Shown here one piece after another: positions 9,164 through 16,716 of a stretch of DNA of 64,000 bases. Below the pieces are notes generated by a model that saw only the letters and a program-made list of their open reading frames with translations, was not told where the DNA came from and ran no database searches. The stretch is from Acidimicrobiia bacterium (GTDB lineage Bacteria; Actinomycetota; Acidimicrobiia; Acidimicrobiales; AC-14), in contig JAHFUP010000009.1 in assembly GCA_023265025.1 (NCBI GenBank), forward strand, positions 1-64,000, written 5' to 3'. Position numbers and translations under genes: made by a program. The first letter of the stretch is position 1. Every line of letters starts with the position of its first letter.

Positions 9164-9904
9164 CTACCGGGTGATCAGCTTGGCCAGCTCACCGATGGCC
9201 ACCACGGCCGGCGCCGTGGGGTCGGCGTCGATGGCGGCGATGCCCAGGTGGTCGGCGTCCTCGATGGCCCGGTCCTCGGGGACGGTGAACATCTCGACGC
9301 CGAGCTCCTCGCCGATGCGCTTGGCGTCGACGTCGTCGATCGTCCGGTTCGAGATGCCGATGATCCGCTTGACGCCCAGTTCCTCGGCCAGCCGGCAGGC
9401 CCGGCGGGCGATCTCGACCGACTTGGCGCTGCCCTCGGTGACGGCCAGGACCACGTCGTCGGCGCCGGGCTTGGCCCAGATGAGGTCGTTGAGCCCGGCC
9501 TCGAGGTCGGCGATGACGACGCGGTCGTCGGCGGGAAGCTCACCGAAGAACTGGCGCGTCGTGTTGTGCGATCCGCAGCACAGGCAGGCGTTGGACGGGC
9601 GCTCGATCTTGCCCGTGGCGACCAGGCGGATGCCCTCGGGGGCGTCGACGCCGTAGCGGTCGAGCAGGACCTCGGCCTCGATCTTGGGGTCCTTGTGGGT
9701 GTGGCCGGCGTCGATGAGGGCGTTGAGGATGGGGCTCATCGACTCGACGCTCTCCCGGGGCACGCCGAGGGAGATGCCCAGGTTCGGGTTGGGGTCGCAG
9801 TCCAGGGCCACGACCTTGTGCCCCTGGCGGGCCAGGTGGCGGGCGAGGGCGCCGGAGATCGTGCTCTTGCCCGATCCACCCTTGCCACAGACGGCGATCT
9901 TCAT
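9164..9904 (-). CDS. CooC-type MinD/ParA ATPase with CxC motif
   Basis: This 246-residue deviant-Walker ATPase opens with GKGGSGKST (7-15) and has the DCDPNPNLG switch. C107-L-C109-C110 sits where characterised CooC nickel chaperones carry the CxC pair that binds metal at the dimer interface. CooC proteins load nickel into CO dehydrogenase. No such enzyme is in this window; instead the gene is the third member of a leftward cobO operon, overlapping the preceding ATPase gene (ATGA). A metal or cofactor-loading role, perhaps for cobalt, is inference. The family call is firm and the substrate unknown. Confidence 0.8.
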   Translation of the reverse strand: MKIAVCGKGGSGKSTISGALARHLARQGHKVVALDCDPNPNLGISLGVPRESVESMSPILNALIDAGHTHKDPKIEAEVLLDRYGVDAPEGIRLVATGKIERPSNACLCCGSHNTTRQFFGELPADDRVVIADLEAGLNDLIWAKPGADDVVLAVTEGSAKSVEIARRACRLAEELGVKRIIGISNRTIDDVDAKRIGEELGVEMFTVPEDRAIEDADHLGIAAIDADPTAPAVVAIGELAKLITR

Positions 9905-10989
9905 ACCGGTACCTCCTGGTTCAAGTAAAGGGCTGCAAGCTGGCGAAGGGCGACGATGGCCGGCGAGTCGGGGCAGGCGTCGAGGGGCGCCAGGCCCTGG
10001 CGCTCCACCTCGGCCAGTTCCGGGTCGAACGGGATGCGGAAGCGGGCGGCGAGGCCCGGGTGGTCGGGCTCATCGCGGAAGCGGTTGGCGATGATGAGCG
10101 AGCGCCGGCCCTCGACCATGGGGAGCAGGCGCCGGGCGGTCATGGCCGAGCGCCACGCCGGCCCGACGACGACCACCACGTCCTCCGAGAAGGCGTGGTA
10201 GCGCTCGAAGGGGGTGGTGGGCCCCGCTTCGAGGTCGGCGATGACGTCCCAGTCGGGCTCGCCGATCCCCAGCATCAGGTGCACCAGCGCGGCCACCGAC
10301 TGCTTGGCCGCCGACTTGTCGGTGCCGCCCCCCTCCGACGCCGGCCCGATCTTGCCGAAGCCCAGGAAGCGCACGCCGTCGGGGGCGGCCGAGGCGAATT
10401 TCTCGACCACCTGGATGGGCGTCATGTCGCCCGTGAGCTGCCACCCGTAGATCGACCCGGGGTGCTCCTCGATCGAGCCCTCGGGCATGCCGCCTTGGTC
10501 GCCCTGCATGCCCAGGCTGACGGCCAGGCCGGGGTTGACGTCGAGGTCGCACGCGAGCACTTTGCGGCCGGCCTGGGCGAACAGGCGGGCCAGCGTGGAC
10601 GACGTGACGGTCTTGCCGGCGCCCCCCTTGCCGATGACGGCCAGGCGGATGCCGAGCCCGGCCCGGGCCGCTTCGAGCTCTTCGGCGTCGACGCCGGCCA
10701 CCTGCTCCTGGGCCCGGTGGGCGTAGCCGGCGAGGGCCGCCTGGTGCGTGGCCATCTGGCCGCGGGCGCCGGGGAAGATCGTTTCCTTGGCCAGCCAGGT
10801 GCCGAGGTGGCGGGCGTAGCTGTTGGCCTGGCGCTCGAGGGCCAGCCACGCCGCTGTGCCGGCGGCCCGGTCGGCCAGGTCGTCCATGACGACGAGCTGG
10901 CGCTCCATGCACTGGATCGCCCACTCGTCGCGCTTCGGCAGCTCTTCCCCCACAAGGTCTGACTCTACCGCCGAACTGCCAATACTCAA
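9901..10989 (-). CDS. CooC-like ATPase with helical N-extension, no CxC
   Basis: The 362-residue protein has a helical 115-residue N-terminal extension (ERQANSYARHLGTWLAKE) and then a CooC/MinD ATPase domain with GKGGAGKTVT (120-129) and DLDVNPGLAVSLG. It aligns with its neighbour throughout: GFGKIGPASEGGG lies where the neighbour has ATGKIERPSNACLCC, so the metal-type cysteines are absent. The stop overlaps the next start, so both are made together and could form a heterodimer. It lies 33 bp downstream of cobO. Function unknown; candidate metallochaperone subunit. Confidence 0.75.
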   Translation of the reverse strand: MSIGSSAVESDLVGEELPKRDEWAIQCMERQLVVMDDLADRAAGTAAWLALERQANSYARHLGTWLAKETIFPGARGQMATHQAALAGYAHRAQEQVAGVDAEELEAARAGLGIRLAVIGKGGAGKTVTSSTLARLFAQAGRKVLACDLDVNPGLAVSLGMQGDQGGMPEGSIEEHPGSIYGWQLTGDMTPIQVVEKFASAAPDGVRFLGFGKIGPASEGGGTDKSAAKQSVAALVHLMLGIGEPDWDVIADLEAGPTTPFERYHAFSEDVVVVVGPAWRSAMTARRLLPMVEGRRSLIIANRFRDEPDHPGLAARFRIPFDPELAEVERQGLAPLDACPDSPAIVALRQLAALYLNQEVPV

Positions 10990-11022
10990 TGCCCAAGTTG
11001 GTGGCGCGGGCCGACGGGCAAA

Positions 11023-11547
11023 TCAGTATTCGATACCCTTTTTTGCCTTGACGCCCTGGTCGTAGGCGTGCTTGACCTTGCGCATCTCGGTCACGGTGTC
11101 GGCCAGTTCCACCAGCTCGTCGGGGGCGTCGCGACCGGTGATGACGACGTTGGTGTGCGGGGCCCGGTTGCGGACGCCGTCGACCACGTCGGCCACGTCG
11201 ACCCAGCCGTACTTCACCGCGTAGGTGAGCTCATCGAGGATGAGGAGGTCGAAGTCACCCGACGCCAGCTTGGCGGCGGCGACGTCCCACGCGTGGCGGC
11301 CCTTGGCCGCCGTCTCGTCGAGGTCGGTGGACTCCCACGTGAACCCGTCGCCCAGGGTGTGCCACTCGATCTCGAGGTGGTCGGCCAGCTTGCGCTCGCC
11401 GGTCTTCCACTTCCCGCTCTTGATGAACTGCACGACGCCGACCCGCCAGCCCCGGGCCCATCCCCGGCCCATGACCCCGAACGCGGCCGACGACTTGCCT
11501 TTGCCGTAGCCGGTGTTGACGAGGACGATCGATTCGGCTCTCGGCAT
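11023..11547 (-). CDS. cobO: Cob(I)yrinic acid a,c-diamide adenosyltransferase (CobO)
   Basis: This enzyme transfers the 5'-deoxyadenosyl group of ATP to cob(I)alamin-type corrinoids, giving the adenosylated intermediates used by cobQ, cbiB and cobU products. The 174 residues match the CobA/CobO family: P-loop variant NTGYGKGKSSAAFG at the N-terminus, then VVQFIKSG, LLILDELTYA and NVVITGR. The ATG at 11547 has no Shine-Dalgarno sequence but a TACGCT box 7 nt upstream, so the mRNA is probably leaderless. It is divergent from the riboswitch operon and heads the leftward operon with the two CooC-like ATPases. Confidence 0.93.
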   Translation of the reverse strand: MPRAESIVLVNTGYGKGKSSAAFGVMGRGWARGWRVGVVQFIKSGKWKTGERKLADHLEIEWHTLGDGFTWESTDLDETAAKGRHAWDVAAAKLASGDFDLLILDELTYAVKYGWVDVADVVDGVRNRAPHTNVVITGRDAPDELVELADTVTEMRKVKHAYDQGVKAKKGIEY

Positions 11548-11554
11548 TCAGTGC

Positions 11555-11564
11555 AGCGTATGCT
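11555..11564. promoter_or_regulatory. Overlapping divergent -10 elements
   Basis: The near-palindrome AGCGTATGCT contains TATGCT on the plus strand (11559-11564) and TACGCT on the minus strand (11560-11555). The first would start transcription near 11571, the base of riboswitch stem P1. The second would start it at the cobO ATG. One symmetrical element could serve both operons. Inferred from sequence only. Confidence 0.5.
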
Positions 11565-11569
11565 CGCCT

Positions 11570-11734
11570 CCGCAGCGCAGGGAACCCGGTGGAAATCCGG
11601 GGCTGTCCCGCAACTGTCACCGGGGAGCAGACCTCACGCAGTGGCCACGGCCCAATTGGGCGGGAAGGCCGAGGCGAGCGCCGATCCGGAAGCCAGGAGA
11701 CCTGTCTGTGCGGCATGCCATGCCGGGAGAAAGG
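11570..11734 (+). promoter_or_regulatory. Cobalamin riboswitch
   Basis: The B12-box AGCCAGGAGACCTG at 11691-11704 and the upstream core GGTGGAAATCCGGGGCTGTC are hallmarks of the adenosylcobalamin aptamer. CCGCA (11570-11574) can pair with TGCGG (11709-11713) to close P1. Overlapping that strand, CGGCAT-GCC-ATGCCG (11711-11725) forms a perfect 6-bp hairpin abutting the ribosome site GGGAGAAAGG (11725-11734) of cbiZ. Control is therefore probably translational, with high B12 turning off cbiZ and the genes behind it. Confidence 0.9.
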
Positions 11735-11738
11735 TCGC

Positions 11739-12365
11739 GTGGACGTGGAGATGCAGGTTCGGTTTCGCCAGGAGGGCGGCAGGGCTCTGCCCGTCCTGGT
11801 CTGGCGGGCGCCGGCGCCGATGCGAGTGGTTGCCTCTGCACCCCATGGGGGCGGGATCGGGGTGCGGCGTTGGGTGGTCAACGCCCAGGTACCCGAGAGC
11901 TACGGCCGGCGGGACCCCGACCACCACCTGTCGAAGCTGGGCGTGTCGTTGGGCCTGCCCGGTCGGGGGGTCGGCATGCTGACCGCGGCCGACGTGCGCG
12001 CCGTGTCGTCGTGGACCGACGCCGGCGTGGAGGTGTCAGCCACCGTCGGCCTCGGGCATCCGACGTGGGCGGCGGCGCCGGACGTCACGTCGCCGGTGAG
12101 CCTGGTCGGCACCATCAACCTCGTCGTCCTGCTGCCGGAGGCTCTGTCCGACGCCGCGCTCGTCAACGCGGTGGCCACCGCCACCGAGGCCAAGTCGCAG
12201 GCGCTGTGGGAGTCGGGGGTCGACGGGACGGGCACGGCGACGGACGCCGTCTGCATCGCCTGCCCGCAGGACGGCGCAGTCCATGCGTTCGGGGGGCCCC
12301 GGTCGGTGTGGGGCGCCCGGGTGGCCCGAGCCGTGCATGCGGCGGTGCTGGGCGGCCTGCGATGA
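11739..12365 (+). CDS. cbiZ: Adenosylcobinamide amidohydrolase (CbiZ)
   Basis: CbiZ cuts the aminopropanol side chain from adenosylcobinamide (and, in some species, pseudocobalamin), giving cobyric acid so a salvaged corrinoid can be rebuilt with a new lower ligand. Family signatures seen are LTAADVRAVSSW, ATVGLGHPTW and GTINLVVLLPEALSDAALV followed by TATEAKSQAL. GTG 11739 lies behind the ribosome site at 11725-11734; an ATG four codons on is possible. First gene after the riboswitch; its stop overlaps cobU (ATGA). The conserved part begins around residue 8, so nothing appears missing. Confidence 0.88.
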   Translation: MDVEMQVRFRQEGGRALPVLVWRAPAPMRVVASAPHGGGIGVRRWVVNAQVPESYGRRDPDHHLSKLGVSLGLPGRGVGMLTAADVRAVSSWTDAGVEVSATVGLGHPTWAAAPDVTSPVSLVGTINLVVLLPEALSDAALVNAVATATEAKSQALWESGVDGTGTATDAVCIACPQDGAVHAFGGPRSVWGARVARAVHAAVLGGLR

Positions 12366-12847
12366 CGGTGACGCTGGTCCTCGGTGGGGCTCGGTCGGGG
12401 AAGTCGGCGGTGGCCGAGCACCGGGCCGGCGCCGGCCCGGTGACCTATGTGGCGACCTGGCTGCCCTCGCCGGACGACGCGGACATGGCCTCACGAGTCG
12501 CCGCCCACCGGGCCCGACGGCCGCCGGCGTGGACCACGGTGGAGACCGCGGATGTGGCCGGCGCCGTGCGGGCGTCCACCGGGCGGGTGCTGGTCGACAG
12601 CCTGACGACGTGGGTGGGCGGGGCCCGTGACTTCGCCGTCGATGCGGACTCCTTGTGCCGGGCGCTCGTCGACCATGGCGACGCCATTGTGGTCAGCGAC
12701 GAGGTCGGCTTCGGGGTGCACCCGTCCTCAGATGCCGGCCGGCGGTTCCGTGACACCTTGGGGTTGGTCAACCAGGCCGTCTCCGCGATCGCCGGCGAGG
12801 TGCTGCTCGTCGTCGCCGGCCGCGTGCTCCGGCTCGACCCGGCCTGA
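12362..12847 (+). CDS. cobU: Adenosylcobinamide kinase / guanylyltransferase (CobU)
   Basis: This bifunctional enzyme phosphorylates adenosylcobinamide and activates it with GTP to adenosylcobinamide-GDP. The 161-residue protein has the Walker A motif LGGARSGKS, the family motif HRARRPPAWTTVE and the Walker B-like LVDSLTTW. The ATG overlaps the cbiZ stop and its own stop overlaps the cobS start (TGATG). It is slightly shorter than the usual 175-185 residues, with the loss in the region between the ATP site and the YVATW strand. Confidence 0.9.
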   Translation: MTVTLVLGGARSGKSAVAEHRAGAGPVTYVATWLPSPDDADMASRVAAHRARRPPAWTTVETADVAGAVRASTGRVLVDSLTTWVGGARDFAVDADSLCRALVDHGDAIVVSDEVGFGVHPSSDAGRRFRDTLGLVNQAVSAIAGEVLLVVAGRVLRLDPA

Positions 12848-13548
12848 TGCGCGGCGCAATCGCCTTTCTCACCCCGTTCGGTGGGGCAGCAACACCGTCA
12901 CCCTCGAGTCTCGGGTGGTTCCCATTTGTCGGGGCCGGGATCGGACTCACTCTGGGCGGGGTGTGGTGGCTGGCCGACCGGCTGTGGGCTGCTCCCGTGG
13001 CCGCGGCCATCGTGGTGGCCGCCGACCTGGCTTGTACGGGCATGCTCCATTTCGACGGGCTTGTCGACTCCGCTGACGGCCTCCTCCCGCCGTTGAACCG
13101 CAACCGGCGGCTAGAGGTCATGGCCGACCCTTCTGCCGGCGCGTTCGGCGTCGGAGTGGCGATTGTGGTCCTGCTCCTGCGGTGGGCGTCGTTGGCGACG
13201 CTGGCTCCGTCGCCGGTGCTCCTCGGGGCGTTGTGGTGCGCTTCGCGCCTGGCGATGGCCCGGTTCGCTCGCACCGGAACGTACGCCCGGCCAGGTGGGC
13301 TGGCCACAGCGTTTCGGGGAGCAGGGTCGCGGGTGCTCACCGCCGCCGGGATGCTGCTCGGTGCAGGGTTGGCAGCTGCCGGTCACGGCGACGCCATCGT
13401 CGGTGTCGCCGTGCTGGGGGTGGCGGCGGCCGCAGTTGTGGGGCTCGCCGGCCGTCGCATCGGCGGATTCACCGGTGACGTACTGGGCGCGGCCGGCATG
13501 GTCGGAGAGACGGCCGGTCTCCTTCTGGCGGCCGCGCGATGGCGGTAG
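12847..13548 (+). CDS. cobS: Adenosylcobinamide-GDP ribazoletransferase (CobS)
   Basis: The integral membrane cobalamin synthase joins adenosylcobinamide-GDP to alpha-ribazole (phosphate). The 233 residues are mostly hydrophobic, with about six membrane segments. The signature HFDGLVDSADGL lies near residue 73, and GAFGVGVAIVVLLLRWASL is typical of the family. It is coupled to cobU by TGATG and overlaps cbiB by 10 bp. The nucleotide-loop partner CobT is not in the window. Confidence 0.92.
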   Translation: MRGAIAFLTPFGGAATPSPSSLGWFPFVGAGIGLTLGGVWWLADRLWAAPVAAAIVVAADLACTGMLHFDGLVDSADGLLPPLNRNRRLEVMADPSAGAFGVGVAIVVLLLRWASLATLAPSPVLLGALWCASRLAMARFARTGTYARPGGLATAFRGAGSRVLTAAGMLLGAGLAAAGHGDAIVGVAVLGVAAAAVVGLAGRRIGGFTGDVLGAAGMVGETAGLLLAAARWR

Positions 13549-14465
13549 CAGCAGCGGCTGCGGGCATTGTGGCCGACCGGCTCATGGGGGAGCCGCCGGC
13601 GGCGGTCCACCCGGTGGTCGCCTTCGGGCGGGTGATGCGGGCCGTCGAGCGCATCGCCTACCGCGACACGCGTGCCGCCGGCGTTCTCCACGCGGCGGCC
13701 GGCGCCGGCCTGGGGCTCGTGGCCGGCGGCGTCGTCGGCTCGACCGCGTTGGCTACGTGGCTGGCGGTCGCCGGCCGGGCACTCGGCGAGGCGGCGACCG
13801 CGGTCGGCGCCGCGCTGGACGCTGGCAACCTCCCGCGGGCCCGGTCGCTCCTGCCGGCTCTGGTCGGTCGCGACCCGACCGACCTCGACGAGAAGGAGCT
13901 GGCCCGGGCGGTCGTCGAGTCGGTGGCCGAGAACACCGTGGACGCGGTCGTCGCGCCGGCGCTGTGGGCCGCGGCGCTCGGCGCCCCGGGCGCGCTCGGC
14001 TACCGGGCGGTCAACACGCTCGACGCCATGGTCGGCCACCGTTCGGCCCGCTACGAGCGGTACGGCTGGGCCAGCGCCCGCCTCGACGACCTCGCCGGCT
14101 GGATCCCCGCCCGGGTGACGGCGGGACTGGTCGCCGTGGTCCGGCCGGCGTCGGCACCGGCGGTCTGGACGGCGGTGCGCACCCAGGCGCCGGCCCACCC
14201 GTCGCCCAACGCCGGCGTGGCCGAAGCCGCCTTCGCCGCCGCCCTGGGGCTCCGCCTCGGCGGCGAGAACCGCTACGGCGCGAGAGTCGAGCTCCGCCCC
14301 CCCCTCGGCACCGGCCGGCCGGCGGAGGCCGGCGACATCGCCCGCGCCGTCGCCCTCTCCCGCGACGTCGCCGGCGCGCTCGGTGTGTTTTTGGTCGTGA
14401 AATCGGCGATTTCGGCCCGAATCACGACCAGAAACACACCGAGCGCCGGCGGAGCGGTCCGATGA
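13539..14465 (+). CDS. cbiB: Adenosylcobinamide-phosphate synthase (CbiB)
   Basis: This membrane enzyme attaches (R)-1-amino-2-propanol (phosphate) to adenosylcobyric acid. Seen are ADRLMGEPPAAVHPVVAFG near the N-terminus, ESVAENTVDAVVAPALW, YRAVNTLDAMVGH and SPNAGVAEAAFAAALGLRLGG. The family normally ends soon after IARAVALSRDVAGAL. Here about 23 further residues are encoded by a long inverted repeat (14376-14446), so the tail is probably acquired. The stop overlaps the cobC start (ATGA). Confidence 0.9.
   Translation: MAVAAAAAGIVADRLMGEPPAAVHPVVAFGRVMRAVERIAYRDTRAAGVLHAAAGAGLGLVAGGVVGSTALATWLAVAGRALGEAATAVGAALDAGNLPRARSLLPALVGRDPTDLDEKELARAVVESVAENTVDAVVAPALWAAALGAPGALGYRAVNTLDAMVGHRSARYERYGWASARLDDLAGWIPARVTAGLVAVVRPASAPAVWTAVRTQAPAHPSPNAGVAEAAFAAALGLRLGGENRYGARVELRPPLGTGRPAEAGDIARAVALSRDVAGALGVFLVVKSAISARITTRNTPSAGGAVR
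14376..14446. repeat. Long inverted repeat at the cbiB-cobC junction
   Basis: Two arms of about 25 bp (14376-14400 and 14422-14446) are complementary apart from one T/C difference, which would be a G-U pair in RNA. The 21-bp loop starts with a smaller palindrome, GAAATCG-G-CGATTTC (14399-14413). The repeat is translated as the cbiB tail, just before the cobC start. It looks like a mobile REP/MITE-like unit or an intra-operon hairpin. Confidence 0.8.
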
Positions 14466-15307
14466 TCCCGGCCGGCCCCCACGGAGGCGACGGCGCCCGG
14501 CTGGCGGCGGCGCTGGGAGTCGACCCAGCGGCGGTCCTCGACCTCTCGGCCAGCCTCAACCCGCTGGCGCCCGACGCCGGCGAGGTGGTCGGCAAGCACC
14601 TGGATGCGCTGCGGCGGTATCCCGATCCGGCGCGGGCGACGGCGGCGCTGGCCGCGGCGATGGACGTCGACCCCGGCCGGCTCCTCCTGACCAACGGGGG
14701 CGCGGAGGCCATCGCGCTCGTTGCCGCCGAGCTGGGCGGGCGGGTGGAGGAGCCGGACTTCGCCCTCTATCCCCGCGGCGGCGGGCCGCTCTGGCGGTCG
14801 AACCCGCACAACCCGACCGGGCGGCTGGCGGACGGCCACGCCGACGTGTGGGACGAGGCGTTCTACCCGCTGGCCACCGGTCGGTGGACCCGGGGCGAGG
14901 GGATCGTCGTCGGGTCGCTGACGAAGCTGCTGGCCTGCCCGGGGCTCCGGGTGGGCTACGTCCTCGGGGGCCCCCGGTTGCGCCAGCCGGCGTGGTCGGT
15001 GAACGGGCTGGTCGCCGCCGCCCTGCCCGACATGCTCGACGCTGTCGACCTGCCGGCGTGGGCCGCGGCCATCGCCGGCCTGCGGACGAGGCTCGTCGGC
15101 ATCCTGCACGGCGCCGGCCTGCAGCCTGAGCCGTCCGACGCCAACTTCGTGCTCGTGCGCGCCCCGGGGCTGCGCAGCCGGCTGGCGCCCCACGGGATCC
15201 TGGTGCGCGACTGCGCCAGCTTCGGGCTGCCCGAACACGTCCGCATCGCGGTGCCGGACCACGCCGGCCTCGCCCGGCTGGAGGAGGTCCTGTGCGCGGC
15301 GCGCTGA
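14462..15307 (+). CDS. cobC: Threonine-phosphate decarboxylase-like PLP enzyme (CobC/CobD)
   Basis: This PLP enzyme of the histidinol-phosphate aminotransferase fold makes (R)-1-amino-2-propanol phosphate for the side chain that CbiB attaches. Visible motifs are LDLSASLNPLAP, TNGGAEAIALVAAEL, NPHNPTG and the PLP lysine in GSLTKLLACPGLRVGY. At 281 residues it is clearly shorter than the usual 330-360. The segment between VAAEL and NPHNPTG, which normally holds the PxFSEY loop and a strand, is compressed. The start overlaps cbiB (ATGA), and the end overlaps cobQ by 16 bp. Confidence 0.82.
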   Translation: MIPAGPHGGDGARLAAALGVDPAAVLDLSASLNPLAPDAGEVVGKHLDALRRYPDPARATAALAAAMDVDPGRLLLTNGGAEAIALVAAELGGRVEEPDFALYPRGGGPLWRSNPHNPTGRLADGHADVWDEAFYPLATGRWTRGEGIVVGSLTKLLACPGLRVGYVLGGPRLRQPAWSVNGLVAAALPDMLDAVDLPAWAAAIAGLRTRLVGILHGAGLQPEPSDANFVLVRAPGLRSRLAPHGILVRDCASFGLPEHVRIAVPDHAGLARLEEVLCAAR

Positions 15308-16716
15308 TGGTGTGCGGGACGGCCAGCGATGTGGGCAAGAGCTCCGTTGTCGCCGGCCTGTGCCGGGTACTCCACCGCCGGGGCGTCAGCGTGGCGCCGT
15401 TCAAGGCCCAGAACATGGCCAACAACGCCTACGTCACCCCGTCGGGCCACGAGATCGGCCGGGCCCAGGGCATACAGGCGCTGGCCGCCGGCGCCGTCCC
15501 CGAGGTGGCCATGAACCCCATCCTGCTCAAGCCCACCGGCGAGCGCACGAGCCAGGTGGTGGTGATGGGCCGCCCCGCCGGCCACCTCGACGCCGCCGCC
15601 TACCAGGCCGAAAAGCCGAGATTGTTCGCCACCGTCCTGGAGGCGCTGGCCGACCTGCGTCGCCGGTTCGACGTCGTGATCGTCGAAGGCGCCGGCAGCC
15701 CGGCGGAGATCAACCTGCTGCACTCCGACATCGTCAACCTGCGACTGGCGGCCGCCGCCGGCGTGCCGGCGATCGTGGTGGGCGACATCGACCGCGGCGG
15801 CGTGTTCGCCGCCTTCTACGGCACCGTCGCCCTGCTGCCCGACGACCTGCGTCCGCTGGTCCGGGGGTTCATCGTGAACAAGCTCCGGGGCGATCCTGCA
15901 TTGCTCGCCGAGGGGCCGGCCGAGCTCGAACGCCGGTGCGGCGTGCCGACCCTCGGCGTCCTGCCGTACCTCCACGGCGTGACGCTCGACGCCGAGGACT
16001 CCCTCGCCTTGCCGGCGCCGGCGCCGGCAAGTGGCGCAGCGATCGACGTCGCCGTCATCCGCTTCCCCCGCATCGCCAACTTCACCGACCTCGACCCGCT
16101 GGCGATGGAACCCGGCGTCGGCGTCCGTTTCGTCGACCGGCCGGCGGCGCTGGGACGGCCCGACCTCGTCGTCCTGCCGGGCACCAAGGCGACAGTGTCC
16201 GACCTCGAGTGGCTGCAGGGCCGTGGCCTGCACACGGCGATCGAGGCGTGCGGGGCGAGGGTGCTCGGCATCTGCGGCGGCTACCAGATGATGGGCCGGA
16301 CGATCGTCGACGAGGTGGAATCGGAGCGGGGCACCGTCGCCGGCCTGGGCTGGCTCGATGCCGCCACCGTCTTCAAGCCGACCAAGGTCACCCGCCAGCG
16401 CCGCGGCCACGCGCTGCAGCAACGGGTCACCGGCTACGAGATCCATCACGGCCGCGTGACCGCAACCGACTCATGGATCGCCCTCGACGACGCGTACGGC
16501 GCCGGCCCCGAAGGCTCGCAACGGGGCCGGTTCTCCGGCACCACCCTGCACGGGCTGTTCGAGGAGGACGGCTTCCGCTCTGCCTTCCTCGGTGTCGAAC
16601 CGTCGGGCGTGTCCTTCGCCGCGGCCCGGGAAGCCCAGATCGACCGCCTCGCCGACATGCTCGAAGCCCACCTCGACCTCGCCGCCATCGACTCCCTTAT
16701 CAAGGAAGCCACGTGA
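15292..16716 (+). CDS. cobQ: Cobyric acid synthase (CobQ/CbiP)
   Basis: This ATP- and glutamine-dependent enzyme amidates the b, d, e and g side chains of adenosylcobyrinic acid diamide. The N-terminal domain starts MRGALMVCGTASDVGKSS as in homologues, which supports GTG 15292 although the GAGGAGG site is only four bases upstream. ATG 15307 is the alternative. The glutaminase nucleophile is in VLGICGGYQMMG, with GYEIHHGRV and GTTLHGLFE near the C-terminus. Length (474) is normal. It ends GTGA with cobN. Confidence 0.94.
   Translation: MRGALMVCGTASDVGKSSVVAGLCRVLHRRGVSVAPFKAQNMANNAYVTPSGHEIGRAQGIQALAAGAVPEVAMNPILLKPTGERTSQVVVMGRPAGHLDAAAYQAEKPRLFATVLEALADLRRRFDVVIVEGAGSPAEINLLHSDIVNLRLAAAAGVPAIVVGDIDRGGVFAAFYGTVALLPDDLRPLVRGFIVNKLRGDPALLAEGPAELERRCGVPTLGVLPYLHGVTLDAEDSLALPAPAPASGAAIDVAVIRFPRIANFTDLDPLAMEPGVGVRFVDRPAALGRPDLVVLPGTKATVSDLEWLQGRGLHTAIEACGARVLGICGGYQMMGRTIVDEVESERGTVAGLGWLDAATVFKPTKVTRQRRGHALQQRVTGYEIHHGRVTATDSWIALDDAYGAGPEGSQRGRFSGTTLHGLFEEDGFRSAFLGVEPSGVSFAAAREAQIDRLADMLEAHLDLAAIDSLIKEAT

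Noticed and set aside
9164-10989. CooC-like genes as chromosome-partitioning ParA
   Set aside because: The CxC position, CooC-like DCDPNPN motif and cobO linkage fit metallochaperone ATPases better, and no parB or parS is nearby.
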